Source: Actinoplanes siamensis (GTDB lineage: Bacteria; Actinomycetota; Actinomycetes; Mycobacteriales; Micromonosporaceae). From it: a stretch of 64,000 nt of DNA. The notes beneath the pieces were generated by a model that saw only the letters and a program-made list of their open reading frames with translations, was not told the DNA's origin and did no database searches. Numbering within the stretch: the first letter of the stretch is position 1; each line of letters starts with the position of its first letter. Location of the stretch: NCBI RefSeq assembly GCF_016862395.1, contig NZ_BOMW01000058.1, positions 1 through 64,000 of the forward strand. The letters run 5' to 3'. This document shows positions 34,218-45,138 of the stretch, piece by piece. The translations under genes and the position numbers were made by a program.

Positions 34218-35825
34218 TCAGGCCGGATCCCGCGGCGGCCGCTGCTCGTCGGCGGGCGGCGCCGAAGCCGGAGCCGAGTCGGAGCCGGACGGCACTGCCG
34301 GGTGAGGAGGAGACGACGCCGGATCAGTAGCGGACGGTGCTCCCGGGTGGGGAGGCGCCGGATGAGAAGCGGGCGGCGCCGATCGGGGAGCCGCCGAGTC
34401 GGGTGCCGGAGGAGCCGTAGCCGGCGGCTCGCCCGGACGGCCGCCCGAAGCGGAATCCGGTTCGGCGGGCGTGGGCGGTAACTGCCACGGGTCGCTCGGC
34501 GGACCGAACTCTTCCGGCGAGGCGGGCGGCTGCGAGGCCGGGAAAGGCGGCGGGTAGGTGCCCGCTCCGCTGGGCGGACCGGGATAGTGACCGGGGTACG
34601 GCGTGGGCTGTCCCGGATAGGCCGGCTGTCCGGGATAGGCAGGCTGTCCCGGATAGGCAGGCTGTCCGGGATAGGCCGGCTGTCCCGGATAGGTGGAGTG
34701 GCCCGGGTAGGGCGGCAGTCCCGGCGCCGGTTGTCCGGGCGCCGGTTGTCCGGGCGCCGGTTGTCCGGGCGCTCCGTAGGAGGGCTGACCCGGGTAGGGC
34801 GGCAACCCCGGCGCCGGCTGCCCGGGCTGCCCGAAGGACGGCTGACCGGGCGATCCGGACGGCGGCTGCGCACCGTGTGGCGAACCCGCCTGCCCGAAGG
34901 CCGACGGACCGCCCTGCGGTGAACCGGGAGGCCCCCAGCCCGACTGGCCACCCTGCTGCGGCGAACCCGGCTGGCCAGGTCCGAGCGGCCGGTAAGCGGA
35001 CTGATCCCCGTGCGGCGAGCCGGAGACGCCGGAGACGCCAGGCGCTCCGGGCCCGCCGGGAACTCCCGGAGCGCCAGGGATTCCCGGAGCGCTTGTGAAT
35101 CCAGGAGCCGCTGGGAATCCGGGAGCGCCGGGCTGCCCGTACCCACCCGGATACGGCTGCCCGTACATCGGCTGCTGATAGCCACCCGGATATCCGGGCT
35201 GCTGGTACGGCCCCCACCCGGAAGCCACCCGCCACCGGAAGAACCGGTTCGACGGCGGCACCGCGAGCAGAACGATCACCGCGATCAGCGCCGCCAGCGC
35301 GAAGAGCGTGAACCAGACCGCGATCGAGTCGAACCACCCCGGCACCACGCCTTCCAGCCGGGCGTCCAGCTCCGCCTGGGTGGGCAGCCGGCCCGACCCG
35401 TTCGCGCCGGTGTCCCCGACCACCGTCGCGAAGTCGGTCACCAGCGCCAGCGCCGTCGACGGGATCACCACCGCGCAGCACATCAGCAGGCCGGAGACGA
35501 TCCACGTGATCACCCGCGACGGCTGCTTGCCGCGCAGGTTGAACACCCCGAGCAGGGTCAGCCCGACCGCCACGATCAGATAGAGCACGATCAGCATCAC
35601 GGCGACCGCCCTGATCCCGCCGGCGATGTTCTCGAACTCGGTACCGCCGTACGCCTGCTCGTACACCTCCCCGGCCTTGTCCAGCGCGGCGTAGGCCAGG
35701 AACGTGTAGATCACCTGAACGGCGGCGACCAGGAAGAGCAGCGCCGACGAGATCGTCACGGTGGCCGGCCGGCCCGGTGGTGGCGGAGCCGCCGGATAGT
35801 GCGGCGGATATGTGGGAACGGTCAC
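34218..35825 (-). CDS. Four-TM membrane protein with Pro/Gln/Gly-rich, partly collagen-like tail (paralogue 1)
   Basis: A 535-aa membrane protein of unknown function. TM helices lie at about 23-46, 71-96, 104-131 and 165-190, with a large loop before TM4. The tail (about 200-535) is low complexity: a Gly-Tyr-Pro-Gln part (QQPGYPGGYQQPMYGQP), a stretch with Gly at every third position (GIPGAPGVPGGPGAPG), GQPAP repeats, then tandem YPGQPA hexapeptides, and an acidic/Pro end. GTG 35825 has AGGAGG at 6 nt, better than the ATG upstream. It is co-directional with its paralogue. Confidence 0.78.
   Translation of the reverse strand: MTVPTYPPHYPAAPPPPGRPATVTISSALLFLVAAVQVIYTFLAYAALDKAGEVYEQAYGGTEFENIAGGIRAVAVMLIVLYLIVAVGLTLLGVFNLRGKQPSRVITWIVSGLLMCCAVVIPSTALALVTDFATVVGDTGANGSGRLPTQAELDARLEGVVPGWFDSIAVWFTLFALAALIAVIVLLAVPPSNRFFRWRVASGWGPYQQPGYPGGYQQPMYGQPYPGGYGQPGAPGFPAAPGFTSAPGIPGAPGVPGGPGAPGVSGVSGSPHGDQSAYRPLGPGQPGSPQQGGQSGWGPPGSPQGGPSAFGQAGSPHGAQPPSGSPGQPSFGQPGQPAPGLPPYPGQPSYGAPGQPAPGQPAPGQPAPGLPPYPGHSTYPGQPAYPGQPAYPGQPAYPGQPAYPGQPTPYPGHYPGPPSGAGTYPPPFPASQPPASPEEFGPPSDPWQLPPTPAEPDSASGGRPGEPPATAPPAPDSAAPRSAPPASHPAPPHPGAPSATDPASSPPHPAVPSGSDSAPASAPPADEQRPPRDPA
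34609..34700 (-). repeat. 18-nt tandem coding repeats (YPGQPA)
   Basis: Five near-identical 18-nt units encode the YPGQPA hexapeptide repeats in the tail of the membrane protein. Confidence 0.85.
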
Positions 35826-36172
35826 AGCGCCCTCCTCTAGATCCATTCACGGTATCGGCCGGCGACCAGGTCCGGCGACCGGCACGCACACCGCGGCGCT
35901 GCGGCAACATCGGGCGACGATGACGCGAACGGCCGCGCGAGGGGTCGCTCGTTCGAGGGGCGGCGTCGCTGGACGCCACCACCTAGACTTCCATGACATG
36001 GCGTCCGGCAGGCACCAGAGACCTCCAGCGACGCCCGCTGCCCGCACGAGTCGCCCGCCCCGCTCACCCATCGCCGGGGCCGAGGCAGACCGATCCCGGG
36101 CCCTCTCCCGATTGCGCGGGCCGCGTGACCACACCGCGGCCGCCCCAGACCTGACAAGGACCGGTGAGTCCC
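35826..36172. other. Intergenic region between divergent genes
   Basis: About 347 bases between the paralogous membrane protein and the 58-aa hypothetical gene. Open frames exist on both strands but look like shadows of GC-rich noncoding DNA. It should contain both promoters; none is clear. Confidence 0.45.
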
Positions 36173-36349
36173 ATGCCCCACGCAGACACCCTGACCGTCG
36201 TGCACCATGACGACACCTGGACCCGATTCGAAGACGTCCGATATCAGCTCCACCGGGACGGCATCCGGATCTGGTCCGCCGAAGGCGAGCACGCCATCAC
36301 CGATGTCCTGATGACCCACGCGTACCGGCAGCGCGAAGCGGCCTCGTAG
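36173..36349 (+). CDS. Small hypothetical protein
   Basis: A 58-aa protein, MPHADTLTVVHHDDTWTRFE at the start, then VRYQLHRDGIRIWSAEGEHAI and a basic C-terminus. The pattern of alternating strands (TLTVVHHDDTW, YQLHRDGIRIW) looks like a small beta-sheet protein; no family recognised. GTG 36164 is in frame; ATG 36173 has GGTGAG at 4-5 nt. It ends 5 nt before a strong terminator, which supports it being a real transcribed gene. Confidence 0.65.
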   Translation: MPHADTLTVVHHDDTWTRFEDVRYQLHRDGIRIWSAEGEHAITDVLMTHAYRQREAAS

Positions 36350-36353
36350 GAAG

Positions 36354-36381
36354 AACGGCCCCGGGGAAACCCGGGGCCGTT
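36354..36381. terminator. Bidirectional hairpin terminator next to clpB
   Basis: A perfect 12-bp stem (36354-36365 with 36370-36381) capped by a GAAA tetraloop sits between the small hypothetical gene and the clpB stop, and probably serves both. Confidence 0.8.
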
Positions 36382-36394
36382 GCGCTGAGCACCG

Positions 36395-38980
<2,586 letters not shown>

Positions 38981-39022
38981 GAGCTCCCCTGATCGGCGTC
39001 CCACCGGGTGTAACCCAACAGA

Positions 39023-39043
39023 CTTGAGCCTATTTCACTCAAC
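39023..39043 (-). promoter_or_regulatory. HAIR element (HspR operator) upstream of clpB
   Basis: CTTGAGC-N7-ACTCAAC matches the HspR inverted repeat consensus CTTGAGT-N7-ACTCAAG at 12 of 14 arm positions. It lies 43-63 nt upstream of the clpB start. The repressor gene hspR is in this window at 42798-43241. Confidence 0.85.
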
Positions 39044-39080
39044 TTTAACTTGCTCGGGGAAGGCGGCCGGAAAGCAGGGG

Positions 39081-40340
39081 GTGACGGTCACCACCGACGA
39101 GAGCGCTCTCCCACGGAAGCGCCGTAACGTACGAGAAGTGACGCGCCTCCTGTCGCGGCGGCTGCTTCCGCTCGGCTTCATGTTTCTCGCCTCCGGGATC
39201 GCCACCGCGGTGGTCGGCCCGTTCCTCGGCCTGTTCCTGAGCACCGCGGTGCACGCCGGTCCGGTCCAGGTCTCCGCGTTCCTGATCGTCGCCTCGCTCT
39301 CCGGCGTGGCCATGTCCCAGGCCCTCGCCCGGATCTCGGACCGGCGCCCGATGCGGCGGACCCTGCTCCTCGCCGCGGCCCTGGCCGGCTGCGCCGGCAC
39401 CGGGCTGACCTCGGTGGTGCGCAATTACTGGATCCTGTTGGCGCTCACGGTGACCGCGACGGCAGTCGCCGGCTCGCTCTACCCGCAGTCCTTCGCGTAC
39501 GCACGCCAGGTGCTGACCAGCGACGATCCGGCCCGCGCCGCGATGGGGATCAGCGCGCTGCGAACGGTGTTCTCGATCGCCTGGGTCGGCGGCCCGCCGC
39601 TGGCCGCGATCCTGCTGGACCGGACCGATTTCCGGTACGTGTACGGCACGGCCGCCGTCCTCTACCTGATCGCCGCCCTGATCACCACGCGCTGGCTGCC
39701 CGAGATCGAGGCGCCCGCCCCGGGATCGTCCGGCGGACTCGACGACGGCCGGACGCCGCGCGCGATGTACCCGATCATCGGCGGCTTCGTCCTGCTCACC
39801 ACCACCATGGTGCTCGGCGTGCAGGCGATGTCGCTGTTCGTCAGCGAGGACCTGCACGGCACGGTCGGCGACTCCGGCCTGGTCCTCGGGCTGTGCGCGG
39901 CGCTGGAGATCCCGTTGATGCTCGGCTTCGGCGCGCTGAGCACCCGGATGCCGCTGCGCCGGCTGATCCTGTTCGGCGCCGTCTGCGGGGTGGCCTACCA
40001 GGCGCTGGCCGCGACGGCCCAGGCGACCTGGATGCTGGCCGCCGCCCAGGTGCTGAACGCCATGTTCATCGCGGCCAACTCCGGCCTCGGCATCTCCTAC
40101 GTGCAGGACATGATGCCGCTGCACCCGGGACGGGCCACGACGCTGTTCACCAACACGTTCCCGCTCGGGCAGATCCTCGCCGCTCCGCTCTTCGGCGTGG
40201 CACAGGAGTTCGACTACCGCCTCGCGTACGTCATGAATCTGGGTCTGGCGGTCCTGGGTCTGTTCCTCCTGCTGGTGGCGAAGCCACCGGCCCGCACCGT
40301 GCCGGAGCAGGTGCCGCGGATCGGCGCCGAGAAGATGTGA
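39081..40340 (+). CDS. MFS transporter, sugar-efflux (SET) type
   Basis: A 419-aa major facilitator protein with about twelve TM helices. ISDRRPMRR between TM2 and TM3 and the features GPFLGLFLSTAV, FAYARQVL, ISALRTVFSIAWVGGPPLAA and NTFPLGQILAAPLFG fit the sugar efflux transporter group (SetA/SotA-like). The substrate is unknown. The start is uncertain: GTG 39081 directly follows AGGGG, and GTG 39138 is an alternative. It is divergent from clpB, so its promoter region overlaps the HAIR element. Confidence 0.85.
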   Translation: MTVTTDESALPRKRRNVREVTRLLSRRLLPLGFMFLASGIATAVVGPFLGLFLSTAVHAGPVQVSAFLIVASLSGVAMSQALARISDRRPMRRTLLLAAALAGCAGTGLTSVVRNYWILLALTVTATAVAGSLYPQSFAYARQVLTSDDPARAAMGISALRTVFSIAWVGGPPLAAILLDRTDFRYVYGTAAVLYLIAALITTRWLPEIEAPAPGSSGGLDDGRTPRAMYPIIGGFVLLTTTMVLGVQAMSLFVSEDLHGTVGDSGLVLGLCAALEIPLMLGFGALSTRMPLRRLILFGAVCGVAYQALAATAQATWMLAAAQVLNAMFIAANSGLGISYVQDMMPLHPGRATTLFTNTFPLGQILAAPLFGVAQEFDYRLAYVMNLGLAVLGLFLLLVAKPPARTVPEQVPRIGAEKM

Positions 40341-40382
40341 CGCTGCGGCAAAAGTCACTCACCGCGGGCTAACGTGGTGCTC

Positions 40383-40880
40383 GTGCGCGTACGGGTGGAA
40401 CAGACTCCGCTGCCAGGAATCGGCGTCCGACACGACCTGGTGACGTCCTCCGGGCGTACGGTCGGCGTGGTCTCGCATCGCAACGGGCGGCGCGATCTGG
40501 TCCTGTACGACGTCGACGACCCGGACTCGTGTCTGGCCTCGATCCCGCTCACCGACGACGAGGCGGAGGCCCTGGCCGACGTCCTCGGCGCGTCGCTGAT
40601 GCTGGGCCAGCTGGCCGGACTGCGCCAGCAGGCCGCCGGACTGCTCACCGAGCAGATCGCGCTGCCGGCCGGCTCGCCGTTCGTCGGCCGGCAGCTCGGC
40701 GACACCCGGGCCCGCACCCGCACCAGCGCGTCGATCGTGGCGGTGCTGCGCGACCGCGAGGTCATCCCGTCTCCCGGCCCGTCCTTCCGGTTCGAGGCGA
40801 ACGACGTGGTCGTCGCGGTCGGCACCCGCCACGGCCTGGACGGCGTCACCGCCATCCTGGCCGGCGACACCGACGGCTGA
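40383..40880 (+). CDS. khtT: K+/H+ antiporter regulatory subunit (KhtT-like, TrkA-C domain)
   Basis: A 165-aa cytoplasmic regulator of the downstream antiporter. The N-terminal part VEQTPLPGIGVRHDLVTSSGR and VSHRNGRRDLVLYD is the KhtT signature, and the C-terminal TrkA-C (RCK_C) domain follows: LPAGSPFVGRQLGDT, ASIVAVLRDREVIPSPGP, FEANDVVVAVGT. GTG 40374 is in frame; GTG 40383 gives MRVRVEQTPLPG like homologues, and no clear Shine-Dalgarno decides. It lies 9 nt before the antiporter gene. Confidence 0.87.
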   Translation: MRVRVEQTPLPGIGVRHDLVTSSGRTVGVVSHRNGRRDLVLYDVDDPDSCLASIPLTDDEAEALADVLGASLMLGQLAGLRQQAAGLLTEQIALPAGSPFVGRQLGDTRARTRTSASIVAVLRDREVIPSPGPSFRFEANDVVVAVGTRHGLDGVTAILAGDTDG

Positions 40881-40889
40881 GGCCGGCTC

Positions 40890-42077
40890 GTGCATGACAC
40901 GACGGTCCTGCTCATCGAGTTCGGCGCGCTGCTGTTCGGCCTCGGCATGCTGGGCCGGGTCGGCCGCCGGTTCGGGCTCTCGCCGATCCCGCTCTACCTG
41001 CTGGCCGGCCTCGCCTTCGGGCAGGGCGGCCTGGTCCAGCTCTCGGCGAGCAACGATTTCACCGCGATCGGCGCGCAGATCGGGGTGATCCTGCTCCTGG
41101 TCATGCTGGGGCTGGAGTACTCGGCCGACGAGTTGGTCGGCAACCTGCGCTCGGCGGCCCCGGCCGGGATCATCGACATGCTGCTGAACACGGTGCCCGG
41201 GGCGCTGTTCGCGCTGCTGCTGGGCTGGGACGCGAAGGCGGCGCTGGTGCTGGCCGGGATCACCTGGGTCTCCTCGTCCGGGGTGATCGCCAAGGTGCTC
41301 GGCGACCTGGGCCGGCTCGGCAACCGGGAAACCCCGGTGATCCTCTCGGTACTGGTGATCGAGGACCTGGCGATGGCGTTCTACCTGCCGATCGTGACCG
41401 CGGTGCTGGCCGGCGTGGGTCTGCTGGGCGGCCTGAGCACGCTCGGCGTCGCGGTCGTCACGGTGGTCGCGGTACTGGTGGTGGCGATCCGGTACGGCGG
41501 CCCGATCAGCCGGTTCATGTCGGTGAAGGACCCGGAGGCGCTGCTGCTCAGCGTCTTCGGGCTGACCCTGTTCGTCGCCGGGGTGGCGGCCGAGCTCAAG
41601 GTCTCCGAGGCGGTCGGCGCGTTCCTGGTCGGCATCGCGCTCTCCGGGCCGGTCGCACACCACGCCACCCAGATGCTCTCGCCGCTGCGGGACCTGTTCG
41701 CGGCGGTGTTCTTCGTCTTCTTCGGGCTCTCCACCGACCCGGCCGACATGCCGCCGGTGCTGCTCCCGGCGCTGGGCCTGGCCGTGCTGACCATGCTGAC
41801 CAAGGTGGCCACCGGATACCTGGCGGCCCGGCGGTCCGGGATCGCACTGCCCGGCCGGCTGCGAACCGGGTTCGCGCTCACCCCGCGTGGCGAGTTCTCC
41901 GTGGTCATCGCGGGGCTCGCGGTCGTCTCCGGGGTGGATCCCCAACTGGCGCCGCTCGCCACCGCGTACGTGTTGATCACTGTCATCTCCGGGCCGGTGC
42001 TGGCCCGCCTCCCGGACTACTCCTGGTTCAAGAATCTGCTCCGCCGGCGCATGGCCGCCCAGAGATCTACGGCCTGA
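40890..42077 (+). CDS. khtU: Cation:proton antiporter, CPA2 family (KhtU-like)
   Basis: A 395-aa membrane antiporter, probably K+ efflux in exchange for H+, important at alkaline or high-K+ conditions. About 11-12 TM helices; the CPA2 features are LLLVMLGLEYSADEL, the discontinuous helix region WVSSSGVIAKVL, VLVIEDLAMAFYLP and the late TPRGEFSVVIAGLA. The C-terminal nucleotide domain of KefB/KefC is absent, so gating depends on the separate KhtT-like subunit. GTG 40890 starts 9 nt after the khtT stop. Confidence 0.92.
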   Translation: MHDTTVLLIEFGALLFGLGMLGRVGRRFGLSPIPLYLLAGLAFGQGGLVQLSASNDFTAIGAQIGVILLLVMLGLEYSADELVGNLRSAAPAGIIDMLLNTVPGALFALLLGWDAKAALVLAGITWVSSSGVIAKVLGDLGRLGNRETPVILSVLVIEDLAMAFYLPIVTAVLAGVGLLGGLSTLGVAVVTVVAVLVVAIRYGGPISRFMSVKDPEALLLSVFGLTLFVAGVAAELKVSEAVGAFLVGIALSGPVAHHATQMLSPLRDLFAAVFFVFFGLSTDPADMPPVLLPALGLAVLTMLTKVATGYLAARRSGIALPGRLRTGFALTPRGEFSVVIAGLAVVSGVDPQLAPLATAYVLITVISGPVLARLPDYSWFKNLLRRRMAAQRSTA

Positions 42078-42297
42078 CCCGGGTCCACAGTTGAGTGATC
42101 TGGATAACGCCACGACCTCACCTCGGCGCCAGCCAAAAGTTACTGTCCAGTATCTGAATGTGAACTCTTGACACTTCCGTTCACTCGTTCATCGCGCTAC
42201 CGTTGCGCCGCGGCGACTCTGTGTATTGGGACGTTCGACACGTGCGACGGACGGTGTGATTCCCGTCGCAGGCGAATGGGTGAATAAGGCGGCGGCG

Positions 42298-42744
42298 TTG
42301 AGTGTGCGAGAGGCGACTTTCATCGGGTTCGGCAACCCGGTCGATCCCCGGCCGGGCGAGCTGGAGGCATGGGCCTATCATCCCGAGGCGGTACCGCTGA
42401 GCGCGATGCCACGGGACTGGGATCTGCTGATCTCCGGCGACGTGCTCGGCCCGACCCTGTTCGAGCTGGCCATGGACCGGCAGTGCCCGGCCCGCCGGTT
42501 CGCGCAGCACTGCATGTACATCTATGCGGCGGACGGTGTCCGGCAGAACGCGACCAGCCAGCGCAAACGACGGTTGAAGAAGTTCATCGAGCGCGCCGAG
42601 GAGGTCGGCGACGAGCCGATGCAGATCTGGGCGCACAACTGCCGGGTCCTGATGACCCGGCAGGAGCTGTTCGACCATCACGACTGGATGGAGGGCGGCC
42701 TGGTGCGCAATCCGCGCCGGATAGGCCTCTTCAACCGTCGGTAA
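42298..42744 (+). CDS. Conserved hypothetical protein
   Basis: A 148-aa soluble protein that I do not recognise. It reads SVREATFIGFGNPVDPRPGE, then WDLLISGDVLGPTLFELAMDRQ, ARRFAQHCMYIYAADGVR and RLKKFIERAEEVGDEP, ending in RRIGLFNRR. A basic helix region suggests possible nucleic-acid contact, but this is weak. Starts are uncertain: TTG 42298 has AAGG at 9-12 nt, and GTG 42280 and ATG 42226 are in frame. It converges on hspR with a strong hairpin between. Confidence 0.7.
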   Translation: MSVREATFIGFGNPVDPRPGELEAWAYHPEAVPLSAMPRDWDLLISGDVLGPTLFELAMDRQCPARRFAQHCMYIYAADGVRQNATSQRKRRLKKFIERAEEVGDEPMQIWAHNCRVLMTRQELFDHHDWMEGGLVRNPRRIGLFNRR

Positions 42745-42767
42745 TCGACAAATCACTACATGCAGTA

Positions 42768-42796
42768 ACGGCGGCCCTCCATCGGAGGGCCGCCGT
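42768..42796. terminator. Bidirectional hairpin terminator after hspR
   Basis: A perfect 13-bp stem (42768-42780 with 42784-42796) and ATC loop lie 1 nt past the hspR stop and 23 nt past the convergent hypothetical gene. Confidence 0.8.
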
Positions 42797-42797
42797 G

Positions 42798-43241
42798 CTA
42801 TTTGTCCGGGGAGCGGCGTGGGCGCCAGACCACCAGCGCGGTGGACTGGGTCTCCTGCCGGACCAGATCACCCCGGCCGGCGTACGGATTCATCGCCTCC
42901 AGCTGGGCGATCCGCGCGTACGCGTGGTCCAGCTGCTGCTCCAACTCGGCGACCTGCTGCTGCAGGTCGCCGACCAACTGCTCGAGCCCGATGATCCGCT
43001 TTATGCCGGCCAGGTTGACGCCGTCCTCCTGGCTGAGCCGCTGCACCTCGCGGAGCAGCGCCACGTCCCGCTCGCTGTAGCGCCGACCGCCACCGCCGGC
43101 CCGGCCGGGCTGCACCAGGCCGAGCCGGTCGTACTGCCGCAGGGTCTGCGGGTGCATCCCGGCCAGCCGCGCCGCCACGGAGATGATCAGGACCTTCGCG
43201 TCGGAGGCCTGTTCCACCGAGATGCTGATCTCTTCATACAC
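42798..43241 (-). CDS. hspR: Heat-shock repressor HspR (MerR family)
   Basis: Represses the dnaK operon and clpB by binding HAIR elements, with DnaK acting as co-repressor in Streptomyces. The 147-aa protein has the MerR-type HTH: ISVAARLAGMHPQTLRQYDRLGLV, wing GGRRYSERDVALL, and a coiled coil (LVGDLQQQVAELEQQLDHA). GTG 43241 follows GGAGG at 6 nt. It is last in dnaK-grpE-dnaJ-hspR, 21 nt after dnaJ, so its own level follows the operon it represses. Confidence 0.96.
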   Translation of the reverse strand: MYEEISISVEQASDAKVLIISVAARLAGMHPQTLRQYDRLGLVQPGRAGGGGRRYSERDVALLREVQRLSQEDGVNLAGIKRIIGLEQLVGDLQQQVAELEQQLDHAYARIAQLEAMNPYAGRGDLVRQETQSTALVVWRPRRSPDK

Positions 43242-43262
43242 GTGCCACCTCCGGAAGGGTCC

Positions 43263-44462
43263 CTAGACGGTCTTGCGCAGGCGCGCGTCGAGCCGGTCCC
43301 GCCCCGCGGGCGGGGTGAGTTTCGCGAACTTCTCCAGCGCGTCCCGGGCCTCGCCGGTCACGCCGGACGGGATCTGCACCTCGACCGTGACGATCAGGTC
43401 GCCGGACTGCCCCTCCTTGCGGGTCACCCCCTTGCCCCGGGCCCGCAGCTTGCGGCCGCTCGGCGTCCCCGCCGGCACCCGCAGCGTGACCGGGCTGTCC
43501 AGGGTGGGCACCCGCAGGTCGGTGCCGAGCACGGCCTCCGCCACGGAGATCGGAACAGTCAGCGTGAGGTCGTCCCCACTGCGCCCGAACAGGTCGTCGG
43601 GACGCACCTTGACCTGCACGTACAGGTCGCCGGCCGGGCCGCCCCGGTCGCCCGGCTCGCCGCGGCCGGACAGCCGGATCCGCTGTCCGTCCGCGACGCC
43701 GGCCGGGAACCGGACATTGATCGTCCGGCTCTTGGTGACGCCACCGGTGCCCCGGCACTCAGGGCACTTCTCGTCCACGATGCTGCCCGAGCCCTGGCAC
43801 TCCCGGCACGGCTCGGAGAAGCTGAACGAGCCCTGGTTGCTGGAGATCAGGCCCGAGCCGTGGCATTTCGGGCAGGCGCGCGGCATGGTGCCGGGCTTGG
43901 CCCCGTTGCCGTGACAGGTGTCGCAGGCGCCGGGGGTGCGCAGCGTAAGCGGCAGGGTGGTGCCCCGCACGGCCTGCGTGAAGTCCAGCGTCACCTCGGT
44001 CTCCACGTCCCGGCCGCGCTGCGGGCCACGCCGCCCGGCCGGGTTCCCGGCGCCACCGCCGCCGGAGAAGATCGAGCTGAAGATGTCGGAGAAGCCGGTG
44101 CCGCCGAACCGGCGGTCGGCGCCGCCACCACCCGCGCCCGCCCCGCTGAACCCGCCGAACAGGTCGGACGGGTCGAACTGGGCGCCGCCGCCGGGCCGTC
44201 CCGCGCCGCGGCGGAACGCTCCGGAGCCGAACAGGGAGCGCATCTCGTCGTACTCTTTGCGCTTCTTGTCGTCGGCCAGCACGTCGTACGCCTCGGACGC
44301 GGCCTTGAACTTCTCCTCCGCTTCCTTGTTCCCCGGATTGCGGTCGGGGTGCAGGTCGCGAGCGAGCTTCCGGTAGGCCTTCTTGATCTCGTCGGTTGAG
44401 GCCGACTTGGTCACGCCGAGCACGGCGTAGAAGTCCTTCTCGAGCCAGTCCTTCGAGCTCAC
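43263..44462 (-). CDS. dnaJ: Chaperone DnaJ
   Basis: J-domain co-chaperone that delivers unfolded protein to DnaK and stimulates its ATPase. The 399-aa protein has the J domain (YAVLGVTKSASTDEIKKAY, HPD in ARDLHPDRNPG), a long Gly/Phe-rich segment (about 80-160), the zinc-finger domain with four CxxCxGxG repeats (CDTCHGNG, CPKCHGSG, CRECQGSG, CPECRGTG) and the C-terminal substrate sheets. GTG 44462 follows GGGAGG. It is separated from grpE by 73 nt holding a 15-bp hairpin. Confidence 0.97.
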   Translation of the reverse strand: MSSKDWLEKDFYAVLGVTKSASTDEIKKAYRKLARDLHPDRNPGNKEAEEKFKAASEAYDVLADDKKRKEYDEMRSLFGSGAFRRGAGRPGGGAQFDPSDLFGGFSGAGAGGGGADRRFGGTGFSDIFSSIFSGGGGAGNPAGRRGPQRGRDVETEVTLDFTQAVRGTTLPLTLRTPGACDTCHGNGAKPGTMPRACPKCHGSGLISSNQGSFSFSEPCRECQGSGSIVDEKCPECRGTGGVTKSRTINVRFPAGVADGQRIRLSGRGEPGDRGGPAGDLYVQVKVRPDDLFGRSGDDLTLTVPISVAEAVLGTDLRVPTLDSPVTLRVPAGTPSGRKLRARGKGVTRKEGQSGDLIVTVEVQIPSGVTGEARDALEKFAKLTPPAGRDRLDARLRKTV

Positions 44463-44490
44463 TCGGCCTCCCTCCTCGACTGACGGGTGA

Positions 44491-44524
44491 GGTCCCGCCC
44501 ACCGGCGAGCCGGTGGGCGGGACC
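44491..44524 (-). promoter_or_regulatory. Intercistronic hairpin between grpE and dnaJ
   Basis: A perfect 15-bp GC stem (44491-44505 with 44510-44524) and 4-nt loop, without a following T run, occupies the only sizeable gap in the chaperone operon. It could stabilise the dnaK-grpE 3' end, slow ribosomes or partly terminate, lowering dnaJ and hspR relative to dnaK. Confidence 0.6.
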
Positions 44525-44535
44525 GGAAAGGAATC

Positions 44536-45138
44536 TCACTCCGGATCGGCGACGGCGACCATCGCCGGGCGCAGCAGCCGCTCGCCCAGCGTGTAACCGC
44601 GGCGCATCACCTCGACGCAGGTCGGCTCCGTCACGTCCGCGGACGTCTGGTGCGCGACCGCCTCGTGGCGGTTCGGGTCGAACGGGTCGCCCTTCTCGCC
44701 GAACGCGACCAGGCCGAGCTTGCCGGTCGCCGCGGTGAGCTGCTCCGCCACCGAGGCGAACGGCCCGACCAGGTCACCGTGCTCACGGGCCCGGTCGATG
44801 TCGTCCAGCACCGGCAGCAGCGCGGTGAGCACCGCACCCGTGGTCTGCTCCGCGGCCGCACCCCGGTCGCGGTCCACCCGCTTGCGGTAGTTGGCGTACT
44901 CCGCGGTCACCCGCTGCAGGTCGTGGGTCCGCTCGTCGAGCTCGCCACGCAGCGCCGACAGCTCAGCGCCGAGGCCGGGCTTGGCCTCCTCGACCACCGG
45001 AGTCGTCTCCTCCTCCTCGGGCGCGCGGTGTGCGCCGCGCTTCTTCTGGGGAGCCTCGTCGGTCGTCGCGTCGGTCTCGCCCTGGATGACTTCGCGCTCG
45101 GTCGCCGGACCGCCGGTCTCGTCGTCCTTGGCACTCAC
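44536..45138 (-). CDS. grpE: Nucleotide exchange factor GrpE
   Basis: Releases ADP from DnaK. The 200-aa protein has a long acidic N-terminal extension, then the coiled coil (LRGELDERTHDLQRVTAEYANYRKRVDRDR) and the C-terminal beta domain with DPFDPNRHEAVAHQ and VEVMRRGYTLGERLLRPAMVAV. GTG 45138 overlaps the dnaK stop by 4 nt (GTGA), so translation is coupled. The open frame extends upstream in antisense only by chance. Confidence 0.96.
   Translation of the reverse strand: MSAKDDETGGPATEREVIQGETDATTDEAPQKKRGAHRAPEEEETTPVVEEAKPGLGAELSALRGELDERTHDLQRVTAEYANYRKRVDRDRGAAAEQTTGAVLTALLPVLDDIDRAREHGDLVGPFASVAEQLTAATGKLGLVAFGEKGDPFDPNRHEAVAHQTSADVTEPTCVEVMRRGYTLGERLLRPAMVAVADPE

Noticed and set aside
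35837..36319. 160-aa open frame on the minus strand across the intergenic region
   Set aside because: It overlaps the better supported 58-aa gene antisense, lacks a ribosome binding site and has no family match.
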